Part shown: positions 1-7,787 of the stretch, one piece after another
Layout: every line of letters begins with the position of its first letter
Numbering within the stretch: position 1 is the stretch's first letter
Origin: an uncultured Bacteroidota bacterium
GTDB lineage: Bacteria > Bacteroidota > Bacteroidia > Bacteroidales > Bacteroidaceae
DNA: 64,000 bases
Direction: 5' to 3'
Assembly (NCBI GenBank): GCA_947168315.1
Contig: CAMVLL010000003.1
Location: forward strand, 1 to 64,000
Notes under the pieces: model-generated
Told to the model about the DNA's origin: nothing
Database searches by the model: none
What the model saw: only the letters and a program-made list of their open reading frames with translations
Translations under genes and position numbers: made by a program

Positions 1-17
1 CAACGGAGGAAAAGAGG

Positions 18-185
18 ATGAAAATCGACATTGCGGATTGGATTATCAAGGAAATGCTTTCTAACAGCGTTTCAAGCGTTCAGGAAGAGTTATCCGAAAG
101 CGAACGTATATTGTTATCGTTTGAAGAGAGGAACCCCGCTATTAAGCGTCTAATTAGTTTATTGGACTTGCAGTTAGTCCAGTAG
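18..185 (+). CDS. Small hypothetical protein of the left-edge element (55 aa)
   Basis: The reading frame opens at an ATG eight bases after a strong AGGAAAAGAGG ribosome-binding site and ends at TAG. The 55-residue product is acidic and probably helical, with no signal peptide or membrane segment. I do not recognise it. It lies 40 bp upstream of the DUF5681 gene in the same direction, and the gene spacing resembles a phage or mobile-element small-gene cluster. Its purine-rich ribosome-binding site differs from the A-rich leaders of the chromosomal genes to the right, which supports a foreign origin. Confidence 0.55.
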   Translation: MKIDIADWIIKEMLSNSVSSVQEELSESERILLSFEERNPAIKRLISLLDLQLVQ

Positions 186-225
186 TTGTATAGAACAAGG
201 AATTTACAATAAAAATCGATTAGCT

Positions 226-648
226 ATGACATTTAAAAAAGGAATATCAGGCAATCCGAACGGAAGGCCGAAGGGATCAAAAGACAGAGTAAAGGCCGAC
301 ATCTTGGATAAGGTGAAGTTTATCATTGATAAGAACATCGACCGGTTGCAAGAGGATCTTGAATCATTGGAACCATGCGAACGTGTAAGGGCGATCACCG
401 GACTTATTAACTATGTTCTGCCAAAGCGTCAAGCGATGAGCGTTGACAGCCAAATAGAGGCCGAATACAGAAGTCTTGAAATCCTGATGAAACGGACACC
501 GACTGAATACATTGATAAAATCGCAGATAAGGTTCTGTTGCTTCAGGAAATGAACGGTGCGGAAAGAACCGGCCTTTCCGGTGTGTACAAAGAACAGATC
601 ATTCCACGCACCATTGAAGAGGCTAAAAGGATGATAGAAGATGAATAA
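226..648 (+). CDS. DUF5681 domain-containing protein (mobile-element associated)
   Basis: The 140-residue protein begins with the hallmark F-K-K-G-x-S-G-N-P-x-G-R-P-K-G-S stretch at residues 3-18, which defines DUF5681. The rest is helical and charged. DUF5681 proteins are found mostly in prophages and integrative elements, often close to packaging genes; a small-terminase-like DNA-binding role has been suggested for relatives but is not shown by this sequence. Neighbours are two small ORFans in the same direction, and the cluster ends about 200 bp from a tRNA pair, the usual landing site of such elements. The family call is firm; the function is unknown. Confidence 0.75.
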   Translation: MTFKKGISGNPNGRPKGSKDRVKADILDKVKFIIDKNIDRLQEDLESLEPCERVRAITGLINYVLPKRQAMSVDSQIEAEYRSLEILMKRTPTEYIDKIADKVLLLQEMNGAERTGLSGVYKEQIIPRTIEEAKRMIEDE

Positions 649-663
649 GGAAAGGAGGATGAT

Positions 664-936
664 ATGATAATAAAAGTCACACAAAAGGAACGATCCGAGC
701 TGTTGAGGGCATGGGGATCTGGGTGCATCGACACCGGCAAGCTTCCAAGCATTGAGCCGTACATGATCAATGACGCATTGATACCACCAGTTGATATCGA
801 AAAGATTGATAAAGCGTACAATGAGATCAGGAAGCAAGAGTTGATTGATTATCTCAAAGAGAGGAAGGGCGAGTTTGAGCCGGGAATCTTTGAAAGGATC
901 GTATCAATCATAAAGCGACCAGAACCGAAGGATTAA
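664..936 (+). CDS. Hypothetical protein, last gene of the left-edge element (90 aa)
   Basis: The 90-residue ORF starts 15 bp after the DUF5681 stop, preceded by a good AAGGAGGATGAT ribosome-binding site, so the two genes are probably cotranslated from one mRNA. The product is charged and helical with no membrane segment or recognisable domain. A rho-independent terminator follows at 990-1026. I cannot assign a function; the context suggests an accessory gene of a phage or integrative element. Confidence 0.55.
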   Translation: MIIKVTQKERSELLRAWGSGCIDTGKLPSIEPYMINDALIPPVDIEKIDKAYNEIRKQELIDYLKERKGEFEPGIFERIVSIIKRPEPKD

Positions 937-949
937 GAAAAGTTTTTCT

Positions 950-957
950 TACCTTTG
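950..957 (+). promoter_or_regulatory. Candidate -7 box (TACCTTTG)
   Basis: The octamer matches the Bacteroidota -7 consensus TAnnTTTG and sits 33 bp before a terminator hairpin. There is no clear TTG at -33 and no gene before the terminator. If active it would make only a short RNA of about 60 nt. Confidence 0.3.
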
Positions 958-989
958 CATAAATGCCAATAGGTATTTTAATCACTGGA

Positions 990-1026
990 AGAGTTGCAAG
1001 TCAAGCGAGATTTGCAGCTCTTTTTA
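990..1026 (+). terminator. Rho-independent terminator after the left-edge gene cluster
   Basis: AGAGTTGCAA and TTGCAGCTCT form a ten-base-pair stem with one G-U pair around a 12-base loop, followed by five T. It closes the rightward transcript of the three small genes. Confidence 0.7.
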
Positions 1027-1084
1027 ATTATAGGTCAATTATAGTGATAACTTTGTGATAACTTATGAAACAACACCCTAAATG

Positions 1085-1129
1085 AAAAATGCCGCTAACT
1101 ATTGATAATCAATAAATTAGCGACATTTT
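1085..1129 (-). terminator. Long imperfect inverted repeat, terminator of the tRNA unit
   Basis: The arms AAAAATGCCGCTAAC and its near complement flank an internal palindrome TATTGAT/ATCAATA. Read leftward, this hairpin lies 13 bases after the 3' end of tRNA-Leu and is followed by ATTTTTCATTT, as expected for an intrinsic terminator. The A/T-rich flanks make it usable in both directions. It also separates the tRNA genes from the possible mobile-element DNA to the left. Confidence 0.65.
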
Positions 1130-1141
1130 TGCTACTACTTT

Positions 1142-1229
1142 TGGTACTCGAAGCGGGACTTGAACCCGCACAGCCGCAATGGCCAAGGGATTTTAAGTCC
1201 CTCGTGTCTACCGATTCCACCATTCGAGC
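1142..1229 (-). tRNA. tRNA-Leu (anticodon UAA)
   Basis: Read on the minus strand, a seven-base-pair acceptor stem (GCTCGAA with TTCGAGT), D arm, anticodon loop CTTAAAA with UAA in place, a long class-II variable arm and a T arm GCGGGTTCAAGTCCCGC are all present. CCA is encoded (1142-1144). It lies 18 bases downstream of tRNA-Gly, so the pair is probably one transcript. The 3' end points at the possible mobile element on the left, making it a plausible attachment site. Confidence 0.95.
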
Positions 1230-1247
1230 ATCCTTTCAAAGAAAAAG

Positions 1248-1320
<73 letters not shown>

Positions 1321-1400
1321 AACTGATTTAGTGGGTGCAAATATAGTACCTTTTAAACAATCAGCAAAATTTTAAACTGTTTTTTTCTGAACTTCACCTC

Positions 1401-2747
1401 TTACTCTGCCTTTTCGAGCAATTTCTGTTCAGCTTCTTCCATAGTATGGAAATTAAAACCTTCAACAACTTGTTGCATCAAGATCATAATAGCGTCATTA
1501 CATAAATTACCTATGCTACCCTCGTGTACATGATGAATGTCTTTGTTCGGTGCAAATTGACCGGCTGCGATATCCAAACCAACTTTCTTATATGCATCAC
1601 GGAACGGCATTCCTTCCTGAGTCAAACGATTCACCTCTTCTACACTAAACATATTGTCGTATCGGGAGTCGTCCAAGATATGTCGATTTATTTCAATCCG
1701 TTCAATGATATAAGTTGTCATATCCAGACAATCCTTCAGTTCGTCGAAGACAGGCAAGAATACTTCCTTGATAATCTGTAAATCGCGGAAGTATCCCGAA
1801 GGAAGATTGTTCATAATCATCATTATCTGCTGTGGAAGGGATTGTATCTTATTACATTTTGCGCGGGTCAGTTCGAAAACATCTGGGTTCTTTTTATGTG
1901 GCATGATGCTGGAGCCTGTCGTACACTCATCGGGAAGTTTTACAAAACCGAAATTCTGACAGCTGAACATACAAGCATCGAAAGCAAGTTTTGCGACTGT
2001 TCCCGCAATAGAAGCCAACGCAAAGGCAACGTTCCGTTCCATTTTTCCCCTACCCATCTGTGCATATACCACATTGTAGTTCATGGAGTCGAAACCCAGA
2101 AGTTCTGTCGTCATCGTACGGTTCAATGGGAAAGAAGAACCGTATCCGGCAGCCGATCCAAGCGGATTACGGTTGCAAACCTTGAACGCAGCTTGCAGGA
2201 AAGTCATATCATCCACCAGACTTTCAGCATAAGCGCCGAACCATAAACCGAACGATGAAGGCATAGCTACCTGAAGATGGGTATAACCTGGCATCAATAC
2301 ATCCTTATAAGTGTCGCTTTGTCGGATCAATGCGGCAAAGAGCAACTGTACTTTCTCTGCTATCTCTTTCAATTGAGCCCGAGTGAAGAGTTTCAAGTCC
2401 AACAAAACCTGATCGTTCCGTGAACGGCCGCTGTGAATCTTCTTCCCGATATCGCCCAACTTGCGAGTCAACATCAGTTCTACTTGCGAATGTACATCCT
2501 CAACGCCATCCTCGATCACGAATTCTCCCTTATCGGCAGAGATATAAATCTTCTTCAACTCTTTCAGAAGTACATGAAGTTCGTCTTCTTCCAACAGTCC
2601 GATACTTTGGAGCATGGTGATATGAGCCATTGAGCCCAACACATCATATTTTGCAAGGTAAAGATCCATCTCGCGGTCCTTACCCACTGTAAACTCATCA
2701 ATTCGCTCGTTTACCTGTACGTTTTTCTCCCACAGCTTTGTAGCCAT
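1401..2747 (-). CDS. argH: Argininosuccinate lyase
   Basis: This 448-residue cytoplasmic enzyme splits argininosuccinate into arginine and fumarate, the last step of arginine synthesis. The family signature TGSSIMPHKKNPD is at residues 277-289 and carries the catalytic serine; GYTHLQ (about 155-160) holds the conserved His. Length is normal. It is the last gene of a leftward unit: pyrE, the SRPBCC gene and argH follow one another with gaps of 4 and 9 bp, tying pyrimidine and arginine synthesis together; both pathways draw on carbamoyl phosphate. The start ATG is immediately downstream of the preceding stop. The assignment is secure. Confidence 0.96.
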   Translation of the reverse strand: MATKLWEKNVQVNERIDEFTVGKDREMDLYLAKYDVLGSMAHITMLQSIGLLEEDELHVLLKELKKIYISADKGEFVIEDGVEDVHSQVELMLTRKLGDIGKKIHSGRSRNDQVLLDLKLFTRAQLKEIAEKVQLLFAALIRQSDTYKDVLMPGYTHLQVAMPSSFGLWFGAYAESLVDDMTFLQAAFKVCNRNPLGSAAGYGSSFPLNRTMTTELLGFDSMNYNVVYAQMGRGKMERNVAFALASIAGTVAKLAFDACMFSCQNFGFVKLPDECTTGSSIMPHKKNPDVFELTRAKCNKIQSLPQQIMMIMNNLPSGYFRDLQIIKEVFLPVFDELKDCLDMTTYIIERIEINRHILDDSRYDNMFSVEEVNRLTQEGMPFRDAYKKVGLDIAAGQFAPNKDIHHVHEGSIGNLCNDAIMILMQQVVEGFNFHTMEEAEQKLLEKAE

Positions 2748-2756
2748 CTTTGTGTA

Positions 2757-3182
2757 TTAGTATTGTATTATCGTCAGTAAATCAGCCAATTTCTCCACAC
2801 CTTCCTGCAAAGGTTTCGAGAGCATCGGCTTCAGAAACATATTCATATCGGCTCCTACTGTCAGTTTCATCTTAGCCTGATCGCCATTGTTCGGCAAAAC
2901 CTGAATCCAAAGATTGATAGGAATCGGTGTATTGACGCCTTCGAACTTAATACACTTGCATGGTTCACGCTCAATGATGCGTAATTTCAGGTTAATGCCC
3001 TGCACCTTGACAGATAAGGAATCCTGATCAAAAGTCAGATCCTCCAACTTCCCATCCAGTTGCGACTTGATGTTCTCAAGTTTCTCAGCCAGGTCGGACA
3101 GATTTGTCAGATCCGATAATTTCTCATAAACTCGTTCCTGTGTGTAAGGAACATATTTGATCGTACTTTCAAACTGTGTCAT
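2757..3182 (-). CDS. SRPBCC (START-like) family protein
   Basis: The 141-residue protein starts with MTQFESTIKY and shows the helix-grip pattern of polyketide cyclase/START-like proteins: an N-terminal strand with the V/I-x-x-S-x-E-like opening, a central helix near residues 20-45, and a C-terminal long helix. The start at 3182 is chosen because it lies 4 bp after the pyrE stop; a longer frame would overlap pyrE by 71 bp. The family binds hydrophobic ligands or lipids, but no specific ligand can be read from sequence. Its place between pyrE and argH indicates translational coupling, not necessarily a role in either pathway. Confidence 0.75.
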   Translation of the reverse strand: MTQFESTIKYVPYTQERVYEKLSDLTNLSDLAEKLENIKSQLDGKLEDLTFDQDSLSVKVQGINLKLRIIEREPCKCIKFEGVNTPIPINLWIQVLPNNGDQAKMKLTVGADMNMFLKPMLSKPLQEGVEKLADLLTIIQY

Positions 3183-3186
3183 TCCA

Positions 3187-3828
3187 TTAACATTTAGCCA
3201 CATCCCAGTGTGCCGGATCTTTTCTCCAAGCATCCAAGACAGGGATATCCTTTTCACTGATATATTCGGTTCTCAGGGCTGCCTCAAGCACAGCCTCGAA
3301 ATTTGTCAAAGTCACCAAAGTCACTTTTGCATTTTTGAAAGCCTCCACAGAAACAGGGAAACCGTAAGTAAATGAAGCAACCATGCCGATAACCTCACAA
3401 CCATTGTTGCGGATGGCCTCAACAGCCTTCAAACTACTTCCACCTGTTGAAATCAGATCTTCAATAACGACGACTTTCATTCCTGGACGAAGCTCACCTT
3501 CGATCAGATTTTCCAAACCGTGATCCTTCGGAGTTGAACGAACATACACAAATGGAAGATTCAGCTCGTCAGCAACCAAAGCTCCTTGAGGGATAGCACC
3601 TGTTGCAACACCAGCGATAGCATCCACCTCACCAAAGCGTTCTTCGATAATACGGCAAATCTCTAATTTCACGAAGTTACGTAGTGTAGGGTACGAAAGT
3701 GTTTTTCGGTTATCACAATAGAAAGGCGATTTCCAGCCAGAAGCCCAAGTGAACGGGTTAGCAGGCTGAAGTTTTATTGCCTTAATCTTCAATAATTTCT
3801 CTGCAAATAGTTTCTCTAACGTTTTCAT
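3187..3828 (-). CDS. pyrE: Orotate phosphoribosyltransferase
   Basis: PyrE joins orotate to PRPP to give orotidine 5'-phosphate in de novo pyrimidine synthesis. The 213-residue protein carries the PRPP-binding motif VVVIEDLISTGGSS at residues 119-132 and the flexible-loop region SKDHG-like segment (STPKDHG, near 98-104) that supplies the catalytic lysine. It is cytoplasmic and of normal length. It heads the pyrE / SRPBCC / argH operon; a -7 box lies about 30 bp upstream. The call is secure. Confidence 0.96.
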   Translation of the reverse strand: MKTLEKLFAEKLLKIKAIKLQPANPFTWASGWKSPFYCDNRKTLSYPTLRNFVKLEICRIIEERFGEVDAIAGVATGAIPQGALVADELNLPFVYVRSTPKDHGLENLIEGELRPGMKVVVIEDLISTGGSSLKAVEAIRNNGCEVIGMVASFTYGFPVSVEAFKNAKVTLVTLTNFEAVLEAALRTEYISEKDIPVLDAWRKDPAHWDVAKC

Positions 3829-4254
3829 AATCTAAATTTGTTGCTTTTCAGTTTACAAAAATACGAATAATTTTTTATGTCGATGGGAATTATCCATAAA
3901 AACCATTAAATGACAACAAACTATTCAACATTTTCAACGTGCTATCCAACATCCAGCAGCCAAAACTAATCCAACCCAAGACCTGCTCCAATATATAGGG
4001 AAGCAGCTTTAGTCTATTCGCTCGACAAATTAGTTCCGGAATGGTACTTTCCGTTATCGTAAACATTAAAAAAGACGACGCCGAAGAAAAGAGGTGAATA
4101 GATCATCATTGCATAAATTGGAATTATTCCCTACTTTTGTACCTATATTAAGACAGATAAAATTGGAATTTGTACGAAAGCAGTACTATGCCAGTTATCT
4201 TCTTTTTGATTCGTTTTCTTTTAACAAACTATTTCTTAAATAGAGTTGAAGCAT
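3829..4254. other. 426-bp gene-free stretch between pyrE and a small membrane-protein gene
   Basis: The left part holds the pyrE promoter region, with a -7 box TATTTTTG on the minus strand at 3856-3863. The right part holds a well-formed rightward promoter at 4109-4139. The middle (about 3900-4080) is unremarkable: no ORF above about 15 codons, no strong hairpin and no tRNA. Confidence 0.6.
4109..4139 (+). promoter_or_regulatory. Bacteroidota-type promoter for the 4255 gene
   Basis: TTG at 4109-4111 and TACTTTTG at 4132-4139 are separated by 20 bp, a near-ideal sigma-ABfr arrangement. Transcription would start near 4146, leaving a leader of about 110 nt before the ATG at 4255. Confidence 0.65.
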
Positions 4255-4443
4255 ATGAATAAAAAACAGAAATTACAAATGTCTCTTGCAGCACTTTGCG
4301 TTGTTTACATCATAGTATGGCTGTTTTTCCCTGGATGGGGGGCTGCCAAAATACTTGGCATTTTATCGGGTGTATGTATTCTAATAGCCTTGTATGGGAG
4401 CTATAGAGCAGAGGAAAAGAATAAAACAAATACCGACAAGTAA
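4255..4443 (+). CDS. Small two-helix membrane protein (62 aa)
   Basis: The protein has a short lysine-rich N terminus, two hydrophobic helices (about residues 10-26 and 30-47) and a charged C-terminal tail. The ATG at 4255 is preferred over an in-frame TTG nine bases upstream. A convincing promoter precedes it at 4109-4139, which supports it being a real gene. I do not recognise the family; many Bacteroidota encode similar double-helix proteins of unknown function. No partner gene is obvious, and the next gene starts 169 bp downstream. Confidence 0.6.
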   Translation: MNKKQKLQMSLAALCVVYIIVWLFFPGWGAAKILGILSGVCILIALYGSYRAEEKNKTNTDK

Positions 4444-4612
4444 ATTCCAATTTAACGAACGGACTGTGTATGAACATGCCGTGGACGAGACATGATGCCT
4501 ATGTACAACTTCAAGTTATTGGATTATAATATTTACATATCAAAAGTGTTGGCTGACGAAAGCAAGATAAGCGGAAGACCACCAATTATCTAACATATAA
4601 AAAGGATTTTAA

Positions 4613-5950
4613 ATGAAGAATACCACCATATTGACATTGCTCTTGCTCGCATTGATGCTTGCAGGGTGCAAGACCAGTCATATAACGGAACAGCAGCGGT
4701 TTGAGAGAAGCGTTCTGAAAGAGTTACCTTTTAGTGTTGACTCCGTGAGCTGGCTTACCTCTAGCGACTTGCCAACATTCAAGTTCGCTAATGCAGAATA
4801 CGTTAAAGTCAGCCCTGATGCTGAGATCCGTCCTGACGGTGATTATTGGAATTGCAACATACTTAATACCAGACCACCTGTGTATCAGGCTGAAGAAAAT
4901 ATCTGGCGCAACGTGTTAGTCTCGCAAAAGAACCAGCGTGTCGTGTGCATCGACCGCTATCTGCAGCAGGGACGGACAACGGGTTACTGCTACGTATTGC
5001 AAAGCGAAAGGAAAGAATATCCAACCTACGGCACATTACACTGGGACGTGAGCGACACTCACAATATTGAGATGGTGGGGGTGATGCTTAACGACTTGAA
5101 AGAATTAGCCTTGAAGCGTCACCGACTGAATTATGCCGAATGGGATTCCCCTGTCTCACAAGATGATTACTGGGAGATGATTTTCCATGCCGATTCTCTT
5201 TTTGATGCTAATCTCTATGACGAGGCAGAAAAGGTGTATGACCTTGCGTTCTCTGATGACCGGTACATACTTCCAAGTCAACTTTCAACAACGGCAAATA
5301 AGATGACTTCCATAGGCAACAATCATGCGGCAATGGCCTATCTGCGCCACCGCATAGCCATGGAAAAGGATTTTTATGAAGATCCGTCTTTCACCTCTCA
5401 CATCGCATTGAAAGACACTTTTGAAGTACGGAGCCATCAATGGAATTATAATTTGGAGCTTAAAGAGATACTGGAAAGCATCTTTGAACACGACCAGTAC
5501 GACCGGTTGCTATGGTCACGGGCTGTAAAGAACAACCCTGGCGACAAAGAACGAAATGAACAGCTTGCCCGTCGAGCACTAACAACCGACAGTCTGAATC
5601 TCGTTCTTGTCGGCGAGATTCTATCACAATATGGTTTTCCAAAAAAGGAACGGGTAGGTGATTTTGGCAATCAAGCTGTTTGGCTGGTCTTCCAGCATGC
5701 AAATCTGGAATATCAGAAGAAGTTTCTGCCACAATTAGAAGCTGCCGTGTCACATGGCGACATCGCTCCAATGTACCTTGCATTGCTTCGCGACCGTATC
5801 GACGTTCGGGAGGGCAAGCCCCAACGATATGGCACCCAAATCAATGACAAAGGGAATCTTGCTCCACTTTTGGATGCCTCACGTGTGAACCAATGGCGAC
5901 AAGAAGTTGGATTGCCACCTCTCGAACAGTTTGAAAGAAGGAGCAAGTAA
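4613..5950 (+). CDS. Lipoprotein with C-terminal DUF6624-like domain
   Basis: The 445-residue protein begins with a lipoprotein signal (LMLAGC, Cys19), so it is probably anchored in the outer or inner membrane facing the periplasm. The middle (about 190-300) looks like TPR-type helical pairs. The C terminus, from about residue 355, contains the A-V-W-L-V-x-Q-H-A pattern followed by a D-R-I-x-x-R-x-G-K-x-Q-x-Y-G-T-Q motif, which I associate with DUF6624, a family of unknown function. It sits in a small group of orphan lipoprotein genes unrelated to the metabolic operons on either side. Function unknown. Confidence 0.6.
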   Translation: MKNTTILTLLLLALMLAGCKTSHITEQQRFERSVLKELPFSVDSVSWLTSSDLPTFKFANAEYVKVSPDAEIRPDGDYWNCNILNTRPPVYQAEENIWRNVLVSQKNQRVVCIDRYLQQGRTTGYCYVLQSERKEYPTYGTLHWDVSDTHNIEMVGVMLNDLKELALKRHRLNYAEWDSPVSQDDYWEMIFHADSLFDANLYDEAEKVYDLAFSDDRYILPSQLSTTANKMTSIGNNHAAMAYLRHRIAMEKDFYEDPSFTSHIALKDTFEVRSHQWNYNLELKEILESIFEHDQYDRLLWSRAVKNNPGDKERNEQLARRALTTDSLNLVLVGEILSQYGFPKKERVGDFGNQAVWLVFQHANLEYQKKFLPQLEAAVSHGDIAPMYLALLRDRIDVREGKPQRYGTQINDKGNLAPLLDASRVNQWRQEVGLPPLEQFERRSK

Positions 5951-6034
5951 ATTCCGATTTATCCTTATCAAACTCCATATCCTTCGAGAAACAATTAGCC
6001 CAATTTCATCTTCCATCAGCAAATGGAGGAAACA

Positions 6035-6847
6035 TCAGTTTTTCTCTAAATCTCCAATACTTACCGTTCCATCATCCGCGATTGAAAGGGGAGCAGAAAG
6101 TGTAGGCATATCATCGTAAGTCAATACAAGGCCCGTGGTGAACTTTACACCTGGTGTGACGAGCAAACGAGGTGCAGAACCACTCAGATCAAACCCTATC
6201 TGCTCACCAATCCACACCGGTTGTTCATTATCGAAACCACCCATGTCGGTAACGGTATTCGTAACCGTAGCTATCTCACGTGCTCCATCCCAAAGCGTTA
6301 TTTTCTCTCCGTCGATGCTATAACCCAGTCGTTGGCAGAGTTGTTGCTGTAAGTCGTATGGTTCGACACTGAACGCGATGTAAGCTATATCATTATCTCC
6401 AAAGCGAATCTGATAGAGCCGATCAACTTGGATGCCCGTTCCACTCATAGCATTGCAAGTAAACCAAAGTGTGTTGTGATCTTTGTCATACGATGCCATA
6501 GGTGAACGCTTGTGGTTAAGGTTGGGGAATGTGGTGGAAATAGCATTCTTTACCACGACGATGCCAAAACCGCCGGTTGATGTCGTATCTACTTCAGCGA
6601 TGGCCTCAACACTGATATTATTAGCCGTATCGCTCATGATTTCATACTGGTGGAAACGTTCTGAACGCACAATTGCTTCCAAGACTTGGGCAGGAGCCTC
6701 ATCAATTACAACGGGACTGTCCAACGTACCAGCTACAAAAGACGTTTCTACTCGTGAGCTCTTACAAGAACTGCATGAGCTAAAATAAATGGTCTGACCA
6801 CAAAATATCAGGATGGCGGCCAACATCCATAATTTCTGTTGTTTCAT
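6035..6847 (-). CDS. Hypothetical lipoprotein (270 aa)
   Basis: The start at 6847 (MKQQKLW) is preferred to an upstream in-frame TTG. A hydrophobic signal is followed by FSSCSSC (first Cys about residue 25), a typical Bacteroidota lipoprotein signal. The mature part is rich in beta strands and has no motif I recognise. The gene lies 14 bp downstream of the 120-residue basic protein gene on the same strand, so the two are likely cotranscribed. It converges on the DUF6624-like gene with 84 bp between the stops and no clear terminator. Confidence 0.55.
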   Translation of the reverse strand: MKQQKLWMLAAILIFCGQTIYFSSCSSCKSSRVETSFVAGTLDSPVVIDEAPAQVLEAIVRSERFHQYEIMSDTANNISVEAIAEVDTTSTGGFGIVVVKNAISTTFPNLNHKRSPMASYDKDHNTLWFTCNAMSGTGIQVDRLYQIRFGDNDIAYIAFSVEPYDLQQQLCQRLGYSIDGEKITLWDGAREIATVTNTVTDMGGFDNEQPVWIGEQIGFDLSGSAPRLLVTPGVKFTTGLVLTYDDMPTLSAPLSIADDGTVSIGDLEKN

Positions 6848-6861
6848 AGTTGTATGATCTA

Positions 6862-7224
6862 TCAAATCTCATGTTCCAAATTGTTCATTATGACACGGAG
6901 CTCCTTCTTGAACTTCAAACGGGCTGAATGTTTTCCTGCCATACGTAGTCGTCTCAGACGAGAGCTCTGCTGGTCCGCGTCCCCAAAACGGTCCCTAAAA
7001 CTTTTCACCAATCCTTTGCCTCCCAGCCCTTGTCTAAGGCCAGAGGCTTTAGTTCCTGATGAATGTCGGGAAAGACTCTTTATCGTCTTATAAAAGCCAT
7101 TCCACTGTTGGTTCAAAGTGGATAAAACAGTGACGCCACTTTCTGAAAAATGCTTCTCGCGCGACTGCCTTATCTTATCCATCTTTTGTTTAAATGACTT
7201 TTTTGTATGATAGGTCTTACTCAT
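6862..7224 (-). CDS. Small basic hypothetical protein (120 aa)
   Basis: The product is strongly basic (many Lys/Arg) and lacks a signal peptide or membrane segment. Two glycine-rich turns (GLRQGLGGKG near residue 62) separate helical basic segments. The composition would suit nucleic-acid binding, but no known domain is visible. It is the first gene of a two-gene leftward unit with the 270-residue lipoprotein and begins next to the gene-free repeat-bearing region 7225-7787. I do not recognise it. Confidence 0.45.
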   Translation of the reverse strand: MSKTYHTKKSFKQKMDKIRQSREKHFSESGVTVLSTLNQQWNGFYKTIKSLSRHSSGTKASGLRQGLGGKGLVKSFRDRFGDADQQSSRLRRLRMAGKHSARLKFKKELRVIMNNLEHEI

Positions 7225-7371
7225 CGAAACCGGTTTTCAAAGTATAATAAAACGACCCGCCGATTTAAGCATTGAAAGAGGCTTGGCAGGTTCTCGTAAT
7301 TCAAAGGTATAGCTTTCCTTTGAGACAGCCAAATGATTAAATGGAAGAGTTTTTGTTATCCCTTCTTGTAA

Positions 7372-7490
7372 CCCCTTTCAAAAACTCGATGTTTTGTTTT
7401 AAAAACTTGAATTTCGGCCACAAAAACTCGATGTTTTACTCAAAACATACGGTTTTTGAAAATAAACACCCGATGAATGAAGGTCGAAAA
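7372..7490 (-). repeat. Array module of the paired intergenic repeat, copy 1 (inverted)
   Basis: Read on the minus strand, units resembling CATCGAGTTTTTG recur at exactly 21-bp spacing (plus-strand anchors 7385, 7406, 7427) with a weaker fourth unit, ending in a run of G. The plus strand at 40050-40141 carries the same array (TCAAG/TCGAG anchors at 40082, 40103, 40124) ending in GAAAGGGGG. The similarity continues upstream of the array in both copies (TCATT, then a CTCG/TCGG plus GTGTTT stretch). Confidence 0.7.
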
Positions 7491-7560
7491 CACAATGAAT
7501 AAAATATAGGAAAGTTCTTTAGAATTAAGTTACGAAAAACACAACTAACAAAAAAATTAG

Positions 7561-7692
7561 TGCGTAACCCTAAATACGCATTTTTGGCCTTGTGAACCCT
7601 AAAGGTTCACCTTTTTAGTCTTCACGAATTTGCAAGTATTTGATATTTAGTGAAATACAAAAATGGTGAAGGTGAAGGCTATTTTTCAATTT
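7561..7692 (+). repeat. Hairpin module of the paired intergenic repeat, copy 1
   Basis: A TGCGT/ACGCA hairpin with T5 (7561-7585) is followed by GTGAACC/GGTTCAC arms (7592-7598 and 7604-7610) with T5 after them, then, 55 bp on, the direct repeat GGTGAAGGTGAAGG (7665-7678) and a T-rich end. Copy 2 at 40160-40293 has the same order, orientation and spacing (54 bp). The GGTTCACC arm could pair either with GGTGAACC or imperfectly with the downstream GGTGAAGG, so two alternative folds are possible. Confidence 0.7.
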
Positions 7693-7787
7693 CCCCTATG
7701 TAGGGGTAGTGTTAATTATTTAAGTTAAAGGCACAGAGATTAACATCTCCATGCCGTTAACTTATGATATAATGAAATTCTCTGTTG

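Larger units (their letters stand above)
7225..7787. other. 563-bp gene-free stretch carrying repeat copy 1
   Basis: No ORF longer than about ten codons is present. The stretch holds a 21-bp-period motif array (7372-7490) and a hairpin module (7561-7692), both matched by sequences at 40050-40293. The remaining parts are A/T-rich without obvious features. Confidence 0.7.

Noticed and set aside
364-837. Leftward ORF of 157 codons over the DUF5681 and 664-936 genes
   Set aside because: It crosses two well-supported rightward genes with ribosome-binding sites, has no recognisable domain and no promoter.
4492-4593. 33-codon ORF between the small membrane protein and the 4613 lipoprotein
   Set aside because: No ribosome-binding site or recognisable feature; length is within chance expectation for A/T-rich DNA.
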